Origin: Pseudoalteromonas aurantia 208 | GTDB lineage: Bacteria > Pseudomonadota > Gammaproteobacteria > Enterobacterales > Alteromonadaceae | Length of the DNA stretch: 64,000 nucleotides | Direction of reading: 5' to 3' | Assembly (NCBI RefSeq): GCF_014858725.1 | Contig: NZ_AQGV01000012.1 | Coordinates: 1,922,001 to 1,986,000 of the forward strand | In this document: piece after piece, positions 28,988-38,646 of the stretch | How the letters are laid out: the number at the start of each line of letters is the position of its first letter | Numbering within the stretch: position 1 is the stretch's first letter | Translations under genes and position numbers: made by a program | The notes under the pieces: generated by a model | The model's input: only the letters and a program-made list of their open reading frames with translations | Told to the model about the DNA's origin: nothing | Databases searched by the model: none

Positions 28988-29028
28988 CTTCAGTTTTCTC
29001 TAATAAGGGAAGATACTGTTCAGATTAC

Positions 29029-29058
29029 AACGCTCAATATATTATTGGGCGTTTTGTA
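29029..29058 (+). terminator. Terminator of smpB
   Basis: ACGCTCAAT and ATTGGGCGT pair with one G-U, then TTTTG follows, about 40 bp after the smpB stop. Confidence 0.75.
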
Positions 29059-29378
29059 TTTTGGGACCTTATATTGCGCGCAGTCATGACAGATACCTAC
29101 CAGCGGTTGCACTACTTAACTCACTCAGAACAAGGTGAATACGTTCTCACTCAAATCGTGCCATCATGTGTTAGCACACCTATCAGCCGATGAATCACAT
29201 AGAGTAGAACAAGTATAAAACTTCGCTTTACACGGCTCGTACTGTGCATCGTGGTTGGTGTACCTCCTAAAGCAAAACATCATCTATTTGAATTCATTGA
29301 GGAGAAACCACATAACATGTGCCAACACGGCAATTGAAAAAGCATCAGCTTTAGTCAGTATTTATCAAAAATCGACAT
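29059..29378. other. Gene-free stretch between smpB and fabB
   Basis: About 320 bp hold no long open frame. Short frames with a coding-like look exist on the plus strand. One runs from about 29104 to a TGA at 29191-29193 (RLHYLTHSEQGEYVLTQ). Another is at about 29250-29337 (VVGVPPKAKHHLFEFIEEK). They are in different frames and could be remains of one decayed gene. I do not recognise the family. Confidence 0.3.
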
Positions 29379-29407
29379 AAAAAAACCTCGCTTAGCGAGG
29401 TTTTTTT
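29379..29407. terminator. Terminator after fabB
   Basis: AAAAAAACCTCGC and GCGAGGTTTTTTT form a near-perfect symmetrical stem. It ends the minus-strand fabB transcript and would work on either strand. Confidence 0.88.
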
Positions 29408-29419
29408 ATGTGTTTAAAC

Positions 29420-30634
29420 TTAGCCTTTGTACTTTTGCATCACGAGTGTTGCGTTTGTACCGCCGAAGCCAAAGCTATTTGACATCACCGTGTTTAACTC
29501 AACATCACGACGTTCGGTCACAATATCTAAGCCTTTCGCTTGTTCATCTAACTCGTCAATATTAATCGATGGTGCGACAAAGTTATTTTCTAGCATTAAT
29601 ATTGAAAATATTGCCTCATGTACACCTGCAGCACCTAGTGCATGGCCTGTCATCGCTTTTGTGGCACTAATTGCAGGAGATTTCTCACCGAACAGTTCTT
29701 GAATAGCGCCTAGCTCTTTAACATCGCCAACTGGGGTCGATGTACCATGCGTATTTAAGTAATCAATCGGGCCATCTACATCTTGCATCGCTTGCTTCAT
29801 ACAGCGTACTGCACCTTCACCTGAAGGCGCTACCATATCATAACCATCTGATGTCGCGCCGTAACCTACGATTTCTGCATAGATGTGCGCACCACGAGCA
29901 AGTGCATGTTCCAACTCTTCAACAACAACAATACCACCACCACCCGAAATAACAAAACCATCACGGTTTGCATCATACGTACGAGAAGCCAGTGCCGGTG
30001 TTTCATTATACTTTGTAGACAATGCCCCCATTGCGTCAAATTCCATTGCCAGTGTCCAATGTAATTCTTCACCACCACCTGCAAAAATAACATCTTGCTT
30101 ACCAAGCTGAATTTGCTCAACGGCGTTACCAATACAGTGAGCAGATGTGGCACATGCTGAACTAATTGAGTAATTGACGCCCTTAATTTTAAAAGGGGTT
30201 GCCAAACATGCTGATGTTGTACTCGCCATAGTACGCGGGACCATATACGGCCCAACACGCTTTACACCTTTTTCACGTAATATATCTGCGGCTTCAACTT
30301 GATGCTTAGAAGAACCACCACCTGAGCCAACAATTAAGCCCGTGCGCTCATTAGAGACTTGATCTTCTGATAAGCCTGAATCTTCAACAGCCTGCGCCAT
30401 TGAAATATAAGAAAATGCAGCTGCATCTCCCATGAAACGGTGTGCTTTACGGTCAACAAAGTCTTTTACGTTAATATCAAGGTTACCTGAGACATTACTA
30501 CGTAATTTATACTCGGCAAATTCAGGGTTAAAAACGATACCGCTTTTTCCTGCTTGTAGAGATTCTAATACTTCTTGCTTGTTATTGCCGATGCTTGAAA
30601 CTACACCGATCCCCGTAATTACGGCTCTTCTCAT
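29420..30634 (-). CDS. fabB: 3-oxoacyl-[ACP] synthase I
   Basis: A cytosolic condensing enzyme that elongates fatty acids and is needed for unsaturated chains. The 404 residues match E. coli FabB. The nucleophile cysteine lies in SSACATSAH near residue 163. The two histidines lie in [11 protein letters not shown] and [12 protein letters not shown], and the final [10 protein letters not shown] is present. FabB rather than FabF is supported by length and by the opening [18 protein letters not shown]. fabA is not adjacent. A FabR-like palindrome lies upstream. Confidence 0.95.
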   Translation of the reverse strand: MRRAVITGIGVVSSIGNNKQEVLESLQAGKSGIVFNPEFAEYKLRSNVSGNLDINVKDFVDRKAHRFMGDAAAFSYISMAQAVEDSGLSEDQVSNERTGLIVGSGGGSSKHQVEAADILREKGVKRVGPYMVPRTMASTTSACLATPFKIKGVNYSISSACATSAHCIGNAVEQIQLGKQDVIFAGGGEELHWTLAMEFDAMGALSTKYNETPALASRTYDANRDGFVISGGGGIVVVEELEHALARGAHIYAEIVGYGATSDGYDMVAPSGEGAVRCMKQAMQDVDGPIDYLNTHGTSTPVGDVKELGAIQELFGEKSPAISATKAMTGHALGAAGVHEAIFSILMLENNFVAPSINIDELDEQAKGLDIVTERRDVELNTVMSNSFGFGGTNATLVMQKYKG

Positions 30635-30709
30635 GGGTAAATTCCCTTAGTCATTTACTAAATTGTGGCTATTCTACGCTGAAATGCCCACCTAAGTGGT
30701 CAGCTTTCC

Positions 30710-30727
30710 AGCTTACACACGTACTCT
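30710..30727. promoter_or_regulatory. FabR-like palindrome upstream of fabB
   Basis: Read on the minus strand, AGAGTACGTGTGTAAGCT resembles the FabR operator of enteric fabA/fabB (AGCGTACA-type half sites); I count about 14 of 18 matches to the form I recall. It is an inverted repeat 76 bp before the fabB start. Binding by FabR or a relative is inferred, since no fabR gene is in the window. Confidence 0.45.
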
Positions 30728-30814
30728 GAATTCTTTTTACTCAAATTACAACGGACTATTACATATAAAACGCGTAAAATGACATTAATATTTTTGCTGT
30801 TACTACATATTACT

Positions 30815-32806
30815 ATGATAAAAAATGCACAAATCCATTTCAATGAGATGGGCACGCCAGTCGCCGATAGGTTCGATGACGTATATTTCTCAAATGATGA
30901 CGGACTCGCTGAGTCTCATTATGTCTTTTTTACTCAGAATAATATAGCCGAGCGATTACAAAATCATGACCAATCTCATTTTACCATCGCTGAAACAGGA
31001 TTTGGCACTGGGTTAAACTTTCTCAATGCTTGGCTACAATTTAATAATCGACCAAAAAACAGCGCTGTGAATAAACTCCATTTTGTTTCATTTGAAAAAT
31101 TTCCAATTAAACACCAAGAACTCGTGAAAGCACTTGCTGCATGGCCATCACTGCAACAACAAGCTAATGCGCTATGTAGCCACTACCCCATTGCACTTGC
31201 TGGGTGCCATCGTCTTGAATTTGAGCAAGGCACAGTCGTATTAGATTTATGGTTTGGTGATGTTCATAACTCATTACCCCAATTAAGCTACCAGTCACAA
31301 GGGATTGTTGACGCATGGTTTTTAGATGGTTTCGCGCCGAGTAAAAACCCAGATATGTGGCAACAGAGTTTATTCAACGCAATGGCCGATTTATCTCGGT
31401 GTAACGCAACGTTTGCGACATTCACGGCCGCAGGGTTCGTCCGTCGCGGTTTACAAGATGCAGGTTTCATCTGCAAGAAAGTCAAAGGTTTCGGCCGTAA
31501 ACGCGAAATGGTAGTAGGCACACTAGAAAAAGCAACAAAGCAGGAAACCACCCCAGCATATTATTACCATAATACGCGTGCGTTAAACAACGTCGCAATT
31601 ATTGGAGGGGGTATCGCAAGCAGTTGCTTGCTATATCAATTAGCCAAACGAGGGAAAAAAAGCACTTTTTTTTGTCAAGATAGCAAACTCGCACAAGGCG
31701 CTTCCCATAATCGCCAAGGTGCTGTTTATCCGAATTTACAAGCGGATAATTCTCCCCCCAGTGAACTATACGCCCACACATTTTTATACGCTAGACGATT
31801 TTACGATGATATACATAAACAAGGGTATCACTTTGATCACAATTGGTGTGGCGTACTATTACAAGCTTTTAATGACAGTAAAACACAGCAACATAGTAAC
31901 TTAGTCAACAAAGCTCAATGGCCAACCCCTTTAATTAGGCCTGTAACCCAGTCTGAAGCCTCTGATATCGCGAGTGTAACCTTGCCATATGCGGGGTTAT
32001 TCATCGAACAGGCCGGCTGGGTAGACCCAGCGCAACTGACACATGCAATATTTAATGCTGCGCAACAACAGATAAAATCCGACAACTATTTTAATACGGA
32101 TATTGAACGACTAGAACATACTGAAAGCGGCTGGTATTTACAGACAGAGGATGAAAAGTTCGGGCCTTTTTCTGATGTTTTTATTTGTGCAGGTGAACAT
32201 AGCGATCGCTTTAGCCAAACTGCTGACATAAATATTCATGGCGTGCGGGGGCAAGTGTCACATATTGCTCAAGGCTCTGAATCAAGTAAATTAAGCACAG
32301 TATTGTGCCACAAAGGATATTTTACACCTAGCCACAATGGTGAGCATTGTATGGGGGCCACATTCGATAAAAATACCAAAAGCCGAGAAGTCAAAGCGGA
32401 TGATAATGAAACCAATCATGCACAGCTTATGAAATTTTACAATCAAACTGAATTTGCCCAAGGTTTGGGAGAAATTAACAGCGAGAAAGCCGCAGTGCGT
32501 TGTTGTTTTAGCGACCACGTACCAATGCTTGGTCAAGTACCAGAGCAACAAGATTTAATCGATAGCTTCCATAATTTAACCAAAGGTAAACATTATGGGT
32601 TTGGCACTCCGGTAACGCCTCATCAAGGACTGCACGTTCTTACGGGGTTTGGTGCTAGAGGGTTATGTACTGCGCCCCTCACAACAGAGCACTTAGTCGC
32701 CAGCTTATGTAATGAGCCCAGACCACTCAGCGAACGTGTACATCATGTAATACACCCAAATCGATTTATTGTTAGAGATTTAATTCGTAATAAAATTGGT
32801 GTTTAA
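30815..32806 (+). CDS. mnmC: Bifunctional tRNA wobble-uridine modification enzyme MnmC
   Basis: A cytosolic enzyme finishing mnm5s2U34 in tRNA. The C-terminal FAD domain removes the carboxymethyl group and the N-terminal domain methylates the resulting amine. I start at the ATG at 30815, which gives MIKNAQIHFNEMGTPVADRF, aligned with E. coli MnmC; the open frame from 30779 adds only a hydrophobic stub. The methyltransferase motifs are ETGFGTGLNF and WFLDGFAPSKNPDMW. The oxidoreductase begins near residue 253 with VAIIGGGIASSCLLYQL. The length of 663 is normal. It is divergent from fabB and convergent with motY. Confidence 0.93.
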   Translation: MIKNAQIHFNEMGTPVADRFDDVYFSNDDGLAESHYVFFTQNNIAERLQNHDQSHFTIAETGFGTGLNFLNAWLQFNNRPKNSAVNKLHFVSFEKFPIKHQELVKALAAWPSLQQQANALCSHYPIALAGCHRLEFEQGTVVLDLWFGDVHNSLPQLSYQSQGIVDAWFLDGFAPSKNPDMWQQSLFNAMADLSRCNATFATFTAAGFVRRGLQDAGFICKKVKGFGRKREMVVGTLEKATKQETTPAYYYHNTRALNNVAIIGGGIASSCLLYQLAKRGKKSTFFCQDSKLAQGASHNRQGAVYPNLQADNSPPSELYAHTFLYARRFYDDIHKQGYHFDHNWCGVLLQAFNDSKTQQHSNLVNKAQWPTPLIRPVTQSEASDIASVTLPYAGLFIEQAGWVDPAQLTHAIFNAAQQQIKSDNYFNTDIERLEHTESGWYLQTEDEKFGPFSDVFICAGEHSDRFSQTADINIHGVRGQVSHIAQGSESSKLSTVLCHKGYFTPSHNGEHCMGATFDKNTKSREVKADDNETNHAQLMKFYNQTEFAQGLGEINSEKAAVRCCFSDHVPMLGQVPEQQDLIDSFHNLTKGKHYGFGTPVTPHQGLHVLTGFGARGLCTAPLTTEHLVASLCNEPRPLSERVHHVIHPNRFIVRDLIRNKIGV

Positions 32807-32817
32807 CGCTATCATTC

Positions 32818-32845
32818 AAAAAGCCGTCTGCAATAGGTGGCTTTT
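32818..32845. terminator. Hairpin between mnmC and motY
   Basis: AAAAGCC and GGCTTTT flank a 14-base loop in the gap between the convergent genes. Confidence 0.6.
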
Positions 32846-32861
32846 ACTCTATTGCTCGAAT

Positions 32862-33737
32862 TTAAGATTTTGCAATTTGAATGATCACCCGACGGTTCTT
32901 ACGACGCCCTAGCGCATTATCATTTGGTTCAACATGCCGTTTTTCACCAAAGCCGTCGGTGCGAACTTTCTCGCTTGGTACGCCCATATCTGACATATAC
33001 CGCTTGATGGTTTCTGCACGCTTGCGTGACAACACCATATTGGTATTTCTCCCACCATAACTGTCTGAATACGCCGAAATATAGATAGACTCTATATTTT
33101 CGTCATTCTTTAAATACTCTCCAATCATCTCCAAACGCTTTCTTGAAGACTTAGTCAGCATACTAGAGTTCTTTTTATAGTTCATTACTGTAAAGGCTAT
33201 GTCCTCAAAGCTGTATGGAAGCAAGTTATCTCTACATTGTAGAAATGCCCAATACATCTCACGAAAATTAACAGACGATAACGCCACTGAAATTTGATCA
33301 CTGCTATTTTGCCAATCTTTATAATAAAATGTGGGATAGTTGCCTTTTTCAAGCTCTGTCAGCATTTCCCATGCGATACTATTATCAAGTTCACCATCGA
33401 ACTTTTTCAGTAATTGCATTTTACTAATATCACGGACTGGATTACCCGCACGCCATGCCGGAGGCACTGATTGTAAACCTGCAAAGTCGTAACTTTCAGG
33501 ACGCACAACCATATCTAAATTAAATGTCAGGTCTTTATTTTTACTGGCTGTTGACGTAAAGATTGCATCTCCATAGTAAGGCACTTCATGGTTAAGTTCA
33601 CAAGAAAGACGAGTCGTTTTATCAAGCGTCCAATGAGACGTATCTGCGTTGGCACTATATTGCCGCATCGCTGCATTCACTTCACTTACTACGCTCAATA
33701 AGCAGCCAAAACTGAGTATTAATACATGTAATTTCAC
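32862..33737 (-). CDS. motY: Sodium-type flagellar motor protein MotY
   Basis: A 291-residue exported protein, almost the length of Vibrio MotY. The signal peptide ends near EVNA. The N-terminal domain (MRQYSANADTSHWTL, LSCELNHEVPYYGDAIF) is the MotY-specific part that holds the T ring to the basal body. The C-terminal half is an OmpA-like peptidoglycan-binding domain: ISAYSDSYGGRNTNMVLSRKRAE, then TDGFGEKRHVEPND and GRRKNRRVII. This implies polar flagella driven by a Na+ motor. No other flagellar gene is adjacent, which is also usual for motY. Confidence 0.93.
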   Translation of the reverse strand: MKLHVLILSFGCLLSVVSEVNAAMRQYSANADTSHWTLDKTTRLSCELNHEVPYYGDAIFTSTASKNKDLTFNLDMVVRPESYDFAGLQSVPPAWRAGNPVRDISKMQLLKKFDGELDNSIAWEMLTELEKGNYPTFYYKDWQNSSDQISVALSSVNFREMYWAFLQCRDNLLPYSFEDIAFTVMNYKKNSSMLTKSSRKRLEMIGEYLKNDENIESIYISAYSDSYGGRNTNMVLSRKRAETIKRYMSDMGVPSEKVRTDGFGEKRHVEPNDNALGRRKNRRVIIQIAKS

Positions 33738-33898
33738 AACCTGACTCCAACTTTGTCAAAAAACTGCCAACTTAAGTCGCTATTTACTATGACAAACTAA
33801 AAATGTAATTCGACTCAACAGTATAAAGCAATTATTATGCCTAAAAAAATAACGTCATTCATCCTACGCAGTTAACATCCTCTTGTGTAACTTGTATA

Positions 33899-34603
33899 AT
33901 GGCTGATTCACATTCAGCAATCAAAAGTATTATGGCAGAAACAGAGCAAACCTTATTTTCACAGCGCTTCCGTGGCTTCTTCCCTGTTGTTATCGACGTA
34001 GAAACTGCAGGCTTTAATAAAGATACCGATGCATTGCTAGAAATTGCAGCTTCAGTACTCAAAATGGATGAACAAGGTGAACTAAGCTTAGATCATACTT
34101 TGCACTTCCACGTTGAACCGTTTGAAGGCGCAAACATTGAGCAATCCGCCATTGAGTTTAATGGTATAGACCCTTTCTCACCGCTACGCGGGGCTGTTGC
34201 CGAAGCTGATGCGATTAAAGAAATTTGTAAAATGGTGCGTAAAGCACAAAAAGCAGCTGGCTGCTCTCGCTCTGTTATTGTGGCCCACAATGCGGCATTT
34301 GATCATGGCTTTTTAAACTCGGCCATCGAGCGCAATAACATAAAACGTACCCCATTTCATCCCTTTGTTAGCTTTGATACCACATCACTTGCCGGACTTG
34401 CTCTCGGTCAAACAGTCTTAGCCAAAGCTTGTCGCACTGCGGGGATCGAGTTTGATAATAATCAAGCACATTCCGCGTTATATGATACAGAGCGTACCGC
34501 TGAACTATTTTGTCATATCGTGAATAAGTGGAAAGCATTAGGCGGCTGGCCTCTTCCTCTTGAAGAAGAATCAGATATCCCAACTGAGCCTGACGCATCA
34601 TAA
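33899..34603 (+). CDS. rnt: Ribonuclease T
   Basis: A 3'-5' exoribonuclease of the DEDD family that trims tRNA and other stable RNA 3' ends. The motifs are [14 protein letters not shown] (Exo I), [14 protein letters not shown] (Exo II) and [17 protein letters not shown] (Exo III). [13 protein letters not shown] and PLEG-like [16 protein letters not shown] follow E. coli RNase T closely. It has 234 residues with a slightly longer N-terminus. A strong terminator follows. Confidence 0.96.
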   Translation: MADSHSAIKSIMAETEQTLFSQRFRGFFPVVIDVETAGFNKDTDALLEIAASVLKMDEQGELSLDHTLHFHVEPFEGANIEQSAIEFNGIDPFSPLRGAVAEADAIKEICKMVRKAQKAAGCSRSVIVAHNAAFDHGFLNSAIERNNIKRTPFHPFVSFDTTSLAGLALGQTVLAKACRTAGIEFDNNQAHSALYDTERTAELFCHIVNKWKALGGWPLPLEEESDIPTEPDAS

Positions 34604-34606
34604 AAT

Positions 34607-34636
34607 AAAAAAGCCACTAAATTAAGTGGCTTTTTT
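34607..34636. terminator. Terminator between rnt and the Sel1 lipoprotein gene
   Basis: AAAAAAGCCACT and AGTGGCTTTTTT form a perfect stem with a short AT loop, usable on both strands. Confidence 0.9.
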
Positions 34637-34655
34637 ACTCATATTATCACTATGG

Positions 34656-36797
34656 CTAGTGCGTATTATATTCAAGCTTACATGAACCAACAGTGCTATG
34701 CTGGCATGCTGCTTTACGGTAATACTGAGAAAATGCTTCGCTTTTTTCAACCCCATGACCTAACTCGTACATCTCAGCCAAATTGCGACATGAGCGGCTC
34801 TCTTTATTTGATTTGCATACTTTCACAAACATCGCCACGGCACGTTTCAAATCTTGACTAACACCATGACCATCGCGATAAGCTTCAGCTAAAAAATGAC
34901 AGCCGGTCATATAATTGTTATCACAGGCAATATTAAATAGTTTACTTGCTAAAGCACTGTCTCTTTTCAAGTTATTGCCATCACGATGCAGTAACCCCAA
35001 CTCAACACACGCCTTGCTATAGCCTTTATCGCACGCTTTATTATATAACACCCTTGCTTGTTCAAGGTTTTGCTCTCCCCCATCACCAAAAATATACATT
35101 TGCGCTAAATGTGTCATGCTGGGTGTGTATCCTAGTTCTGCTGCCAACTCAAAGTAAGATCGTGCGATTACATCGCTTTGCTCAACAGCAAGCCCGCGTC
35201 TAAAGTACTGGCCAGCTTTATTTAAACATTGTTTATTACCTTTATTTGCACACAATAAATACCATGAAATAGCAAGGTCTTGGTCTGCACTCACCACTTC
35301 ACCAAACTGATAACTGCGTCCAAGTTCCAATTGAGCCCGTGCTGAATAATTTAATGCCGAACGCCGAAAAGCTAAATACGCTGCCATTTTATCTGGCGTG
35401 TCAAAATAGCCAAATTTTAGCGCTAGCCCTTTTAGATAATCTCCATGTGGGTGGCGTTTTTGTGCGGCCTCATCAATCCATTTTTTTGCCTTTAGCCAGC
35501 CATCACTTCCCTTTTTATTCACTCTTAGCAATAGCTCCGCATAGGTTGACTGAGCTCCTGTTAAGCCTTGCTCAGCTAAGAGTGAAAAACCAGATAATGT
35601 ATTAACAAGTTCATCCTCTTTAACTTCCTGCAAAGCATGTAACTGAATATAGTACTTAGCTTTTAATGAGCCTTCACTCGCAGCCATTTCTATATATTTA
35701 GTCTGCTCTTCTAACGCATTGGCATCCGCCACTTTTTTATATAACCAAGCATATTTTAGCCGTCCATCCCCAGGAGATAACCCCTGCTCAGCATCCGTCA
35801 TATACTCATTCGCCCGAGTTATATTCGGCTCTACCCCAATCCCTTGTTCGTACATTAATGCCAAAGCGATATTTGCGTCCAAATACCCCATGTTTGCGCT
35901 GTGGGTGAAGTATGATTCACACTGTGTATTTAAATCATTGACTGGTACCTTATTTAAACACAACACGCCGAGTTTATAATAGGCAATAGGACTATTATCT
36001 TGCGTAGCGCGATTATACAAAGCAACAGCGGCTTCCCACTCTTGTCGATGCGTTAGCAATTGTGCCTTAGCCAGCCGCGCACCAGTATCTTTGCTTATTA
36101 ATGGGTCTATAACTTGTGTTTCAAGTAAATTTGAAATAACACCAAATGGGTACTGCACACCCAGTACACTGTGAATGAACTGATTGTTTTCAAAGTAAAT
36201 TTCTTCTTGTAGCCCCGTAACCGGATCATTTACCACATATATTAAGTAAATAGCCTGTTTTGCATGCGCCAGTTGCAGGTAGATATCAATGATTTCATGA
36301 TCAGACCGTTCCATCATGTCAAAGGCATCAGCCCAAGTCATCACTTCATATGCCGAATAGTATTCATTACCATTGCCGCTAGCCTGTATTCCTGATTCAA
36401 TCAAAGCCACAGCCGATGCATGATACCGAGCCTGTGCTAGATCACCATACGATTCAAAGCACGATTGAGCAGATAAATGTGGTTTCACAGACCAGAAGTT
36501 CGCTCGTGTCAATTCAAACCAATTTATATCTGTACAAAGCACATTATGTTGCGCAATATCAATTAAAATCTGCTTATATTCTTCATCTTTTTGGACCACA
36601 TCGCGCACGAAAGATGACGCTAAATAAGCTCGCCAAATAGCGTTGTAACTCACTCGCTCCGGGTTGTTTCGAAAGGTATCGATAACACTCATATACCTCT
36701 GGTTTTTTTGCGCAGCGCTTATGCGTTGTTCTCCTGTGCTTTTACATCCGGCCAACACAGCACATATTAACAACAGCCATAGCCTCAACACCAACAT
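34656..36797 (-). CDS. Sel1-repeat lipoprotein
   Basis: I place the start at the ATG at 36797, which gives MLVLRLWLLLICAVLAGC, a clear lipoprotein signal (C18), preceded by AAGAGAA. The longer frame to 36875 lacks this. The 713-residue protein is mostly Sel1-like TPR repeats, clear from about residue 270 to the end. The units look like AYYKLGVLCLN, ALALMYEQGIGVEPN, MTHLAQMYIFGDGGEQN, LGLLHRDGNNL, FLAEAYRDGHGVSQD and LAEMYELGHGVEKS. The last repeats contain paired cysteines, as in Hcp-type Sel1 proteins. It is probably a periplasmic or surface scaffold for protein binding; the partner is unknown. Confidence 0.82.
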   Translation of the reverse strand: MLVLRLWLLLICAVLAGCKSTGEQRISAAQKNQRYMSVIDTFRNNPERVSYNAIWRAYLASSFVRDVVQKDEEYKQILIDIAQHNVLCTDINWFELTRANFWSVKPHLSAQSCFESYGDLAQARYHASAVALIESGIQASGNGNEYYSAYEVMTWADAFDMMERSDHEIIDIYLQLAHAKQAIYLIYVVNDPVTGLQEEIYFENNQFIHSVLGVQYPFGVISNLLETQVIDPLISKDTGARLAKAQLLTHRQEWEAAVALYNRATQDNSPIAYYKLGVLCLNKVPVNDLNTQCESYFTHSANMGYLDANIALALMYEQGIGVEPNITRANEYMTDAEQGLSPGDGRLKYAWLYKKVADANALEEQTKYIEMAASEGSLKAKYYIQLHALQEVKEDELVNTLSGFSLLAEQGLTGAQSTYAELLLRVNKKGSDGWLKAKKWIDEAAQKRHPHGDYLKGLALKFGYFDTPDKMAAYLAFRRSALNYSARAQLELGRSYQFGEVVSADQDLAISWYLLCANKGNKQCLNKAGQYFRRGLAVEQSDVIARSYFELAAELGYTPSMTHLAQMYIFGDGGEQNLEQARVLYNKACDKGYSKACVELGLLHRDGNNLKRDSALASKLFNIACDNNYMTGCHFLAEAYRDGHGVSQDLKRAVAMFVKVCKSNKESRSCRNLAEMYELGHGVEKSEAFSQYYRKAACQHSTVGSCKLEYNTH

Positions 36798-36925
36798 ATT
36801 CGTTCTCTTTAAAATTAGTGACCAAAAGTAGCAACATACGCCACACGTATTATTGAAAAGCTTCAATAATATCATTAATCATGACAATAATTTAATGACT
36901 AACAAGTAATCTGTGTAGAAAAATA

Positions 36926-36950
36926 AAAAGGCCGCTGAATAGCGGCCTTT
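36926..36950 (-). terminator. Terminator of the edd-eda-gap operon
   Basis: On the minus strand AGGCCGCT, ATTC and AGCGGCCT are followed by a T-rich tract, just after the gap stop. Confidence 0.88.
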
Positions 36951-36976
36951 TGACAAGTAACTTTAGTTATAATGCG

Positions 36977-37981
36977 TTATAGGAACTGACCTAATGCTTT
37001 AACTTGATCAATCATGCGGTTTGAAAAACCCCATTCGTTATCATACCAAGCCATCACTTTAACCAATTTACCATCGGCTTTAGTTTGTGACGCATCAAAT
37101 ACGGATGACGCAGGGTTATGGTTAAAATCAATTGATACAAGTGGTAATTCGTTATATTCGAGAATTCCAGCCATCGCGCCCTCAGCAGCAGCTTTCACGA
37201 CTTGATTCACTTCTTCTGTAGTGGTATCACGCTTAGCAATAAACGTTAAGTCGACCAAGGATACATTCACTGTCGGTACTCGAACCGCCATGCCATCAAG
37301 TTTACCTGCAAGCTCTGGCAATACTAAACCTACAGCCTTAGCTGCCCCTGTTTTAGTAGGGATCATTGACTGAGTCGCACTGCGCGCTCGGTACAAATCT
37401 TTGTGATATACATCACATAAGTTTTGGTCATTCGTAAATGCATGAATAGTCGTCATACTACCTTGTTCAATACCAATTGCATCATTCAATGCTTTTGCAA
37501 CAGGAGCTAAACAGTTAGTCGTACATGAAGCATTTGAAATAATGGTGCTTGAAGCTGATAACACGTCACTGTTTACACCATGAACAACGGTTGCATCTAA
37601 GTCAGTACCAGGTGCTGATACGATCACTTTTTTTGCACCTGCTTCAATATGCTTTGATGCAGTCTCGCGTGAAGTGAAAATACCCGTGCACTCTAATACA
37701 ATATCGACATTTAGCGATTTCCAAGGCAAGTTTTCTGGATCTCGCTCTTGCGTTAGGGCTATTTCATCATTACCAATGATGAGCGTGTTATCTGCAAGCG
37801 TCACTTGCTGATTAAAGCGCCCATGTACAGAGTCAAATTGCGTCAGATGCGCATTAACATTCGCTGGTGCTAAGTCATTAATAGCAACAATTTTTATTTG
37901 TTCGTTCTGGCCAGACTCATAAAGCGCTCGTAAAACATTGCGACCGATACGGCCATAGCCATTAATTGCGATGTTGATCAT
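36977..37981 (-). CDS. gap: Glyceraldehyde-3-phosphate dehydrogenase
   Basis: A 334-residue type I GAPDH that oxidises glyceraldehyde-3-phosphate to 1,3-bisphosphoglycerate. The Rossmann segment [15 protein letters not shown] is followed by aspartate D36 in VAINDLAP, which favours NAD over NADP. The catalytic cysteine is C153 in [12 protein letters not shown]. The final [12 protein letters not shown] is standard. It starts 18 bp after eda. Its place as third gene of the Entner-Doudoroff operon makes sense because the aldolase step yields pyruvate and this enzyme's substrate. I cannot tell whether another gap/epd exists elsewhere. Confidence 0.95.
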   Translation of the reverse strand: MINIAINGYGRIGRNVLRALYESGQNEQIKIVAINDLAPANVNAHLTQFDSVHGRFNQQVTLADNTLIIGNDEIALTQERDPENLPWKSLNVDIVLECTGIFTSRETASKHIEAGAKKVIVSAPGTDLDATVVHGVNSDVLSASSTIISNASCTTNCLAPVAKALNDAIGIEQGSMTTIHAFTNDQNLCDVYHKDLYRARSATQSMIPTKTGAAKAVGLVLPELAGKLDGMAVRVPTVNVSLVDLTFIAKRDTTTEEVNQVVKAAAEGAMAGILEYNELPLVSIDFNHNPASSVFDASQTKADGKLVKVMAWYDNEWGFSNRMIDQVKALGQFL

Positions 37982-37999
37982 AACTGAGATTCCCCTTGA

Positions 38000-38620
38000 T
38001 TATTTAACTTCACTTGCTTGTTTTGCAAGCGCTTCAATGGCTTGCCAGTCTTTGTTAGCGATAAGCTGCTTATCAAGCATCCATGTACCACCAACACAAA
38101 TTACGTTCTTCAACGCCAAGTACTTCGGCGCACTGTCTAATGAAACCCCACCTGTTGGGCAAAAAGTGACCTGAGGTAGCGGGCCACCTATTGATTTAAG
38201 CATTGGCACACCGCCAGCTGCTTCTGCTGGGAAGAATTTCAAAAATTTAAATCCGTGAGAAGCTAATTGCATGACTTCACTTGGTGTCGCGGCTCCTGGT
38301 AAAAAAGGAATATCACTGACTTTGGCTAATGCCAGTAGCTCATCATTTACGCCTGGGCTCACCATAAAGTCTGCACCCGCTGCCACTGATGCTTCAAATG
38401 ATGCTTTATCTACCACTGTACCAGTGCCAACGTAGGCTTCTGGGACCGTCTCTTTCATAATTTTTACTGCTTGCGCTGCAACTGGTGTGCGCAATGTTAC
38501 TTCGAGTGCTTTTAAGCCACCGTTATACAAAGCTTGTGCAAGTGGCGCGGCATCTTCTAAATTGTCAATAACCACTACAGGCACGACTGGTGCCGATGAT
38601 AAAATCTGTTCAATACTCAT
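38000..38620 (-). CDS. eda: KDPG aldolase (2-dehydro-3-deoxyphosphogluconate aldolase)
   Basis: It splits KDPG into pyruvate and glyceraldehyde-3-phosphate. The ATG at 38620 follows GAGG and gives 206 residues; a longer frame to 38638 is less likely. The Schiff-base lysine is K128 in FKFLKFFPAEAAGG. The proton-shuttling glutamate is E40 in ALEVTLRTP. The phosphate loop CPTGGVS is near residue 155. It may also act on 4-hydroxy-2-oxoglutarate, as E. coli Eda does. It is the second gene of the operon, 26 bp after edd. Confidence 0.95.
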   Translation of the reverse strand: MSIEQILSSAPVVPVVVIDNLEDAAPLAQALYNGGLKALEVTLRTPVAAQAVKIMKETVPEAYVGTGTVVDKASFEASVAAGADFMVSPGVNDELLALAKVSDIPFLPGAATPSEVMQLASHGFKFLKFFPAEAAGGVPMLKSIGGPLPQVTFCPTGGVSLDSAPKYLALKNVICVGGTWMLDKQLIANKDWQAIEALAKQASEVK

Positions 38621-38646
38621 GTTAGTCCTCATACCCAATGCGTTTA

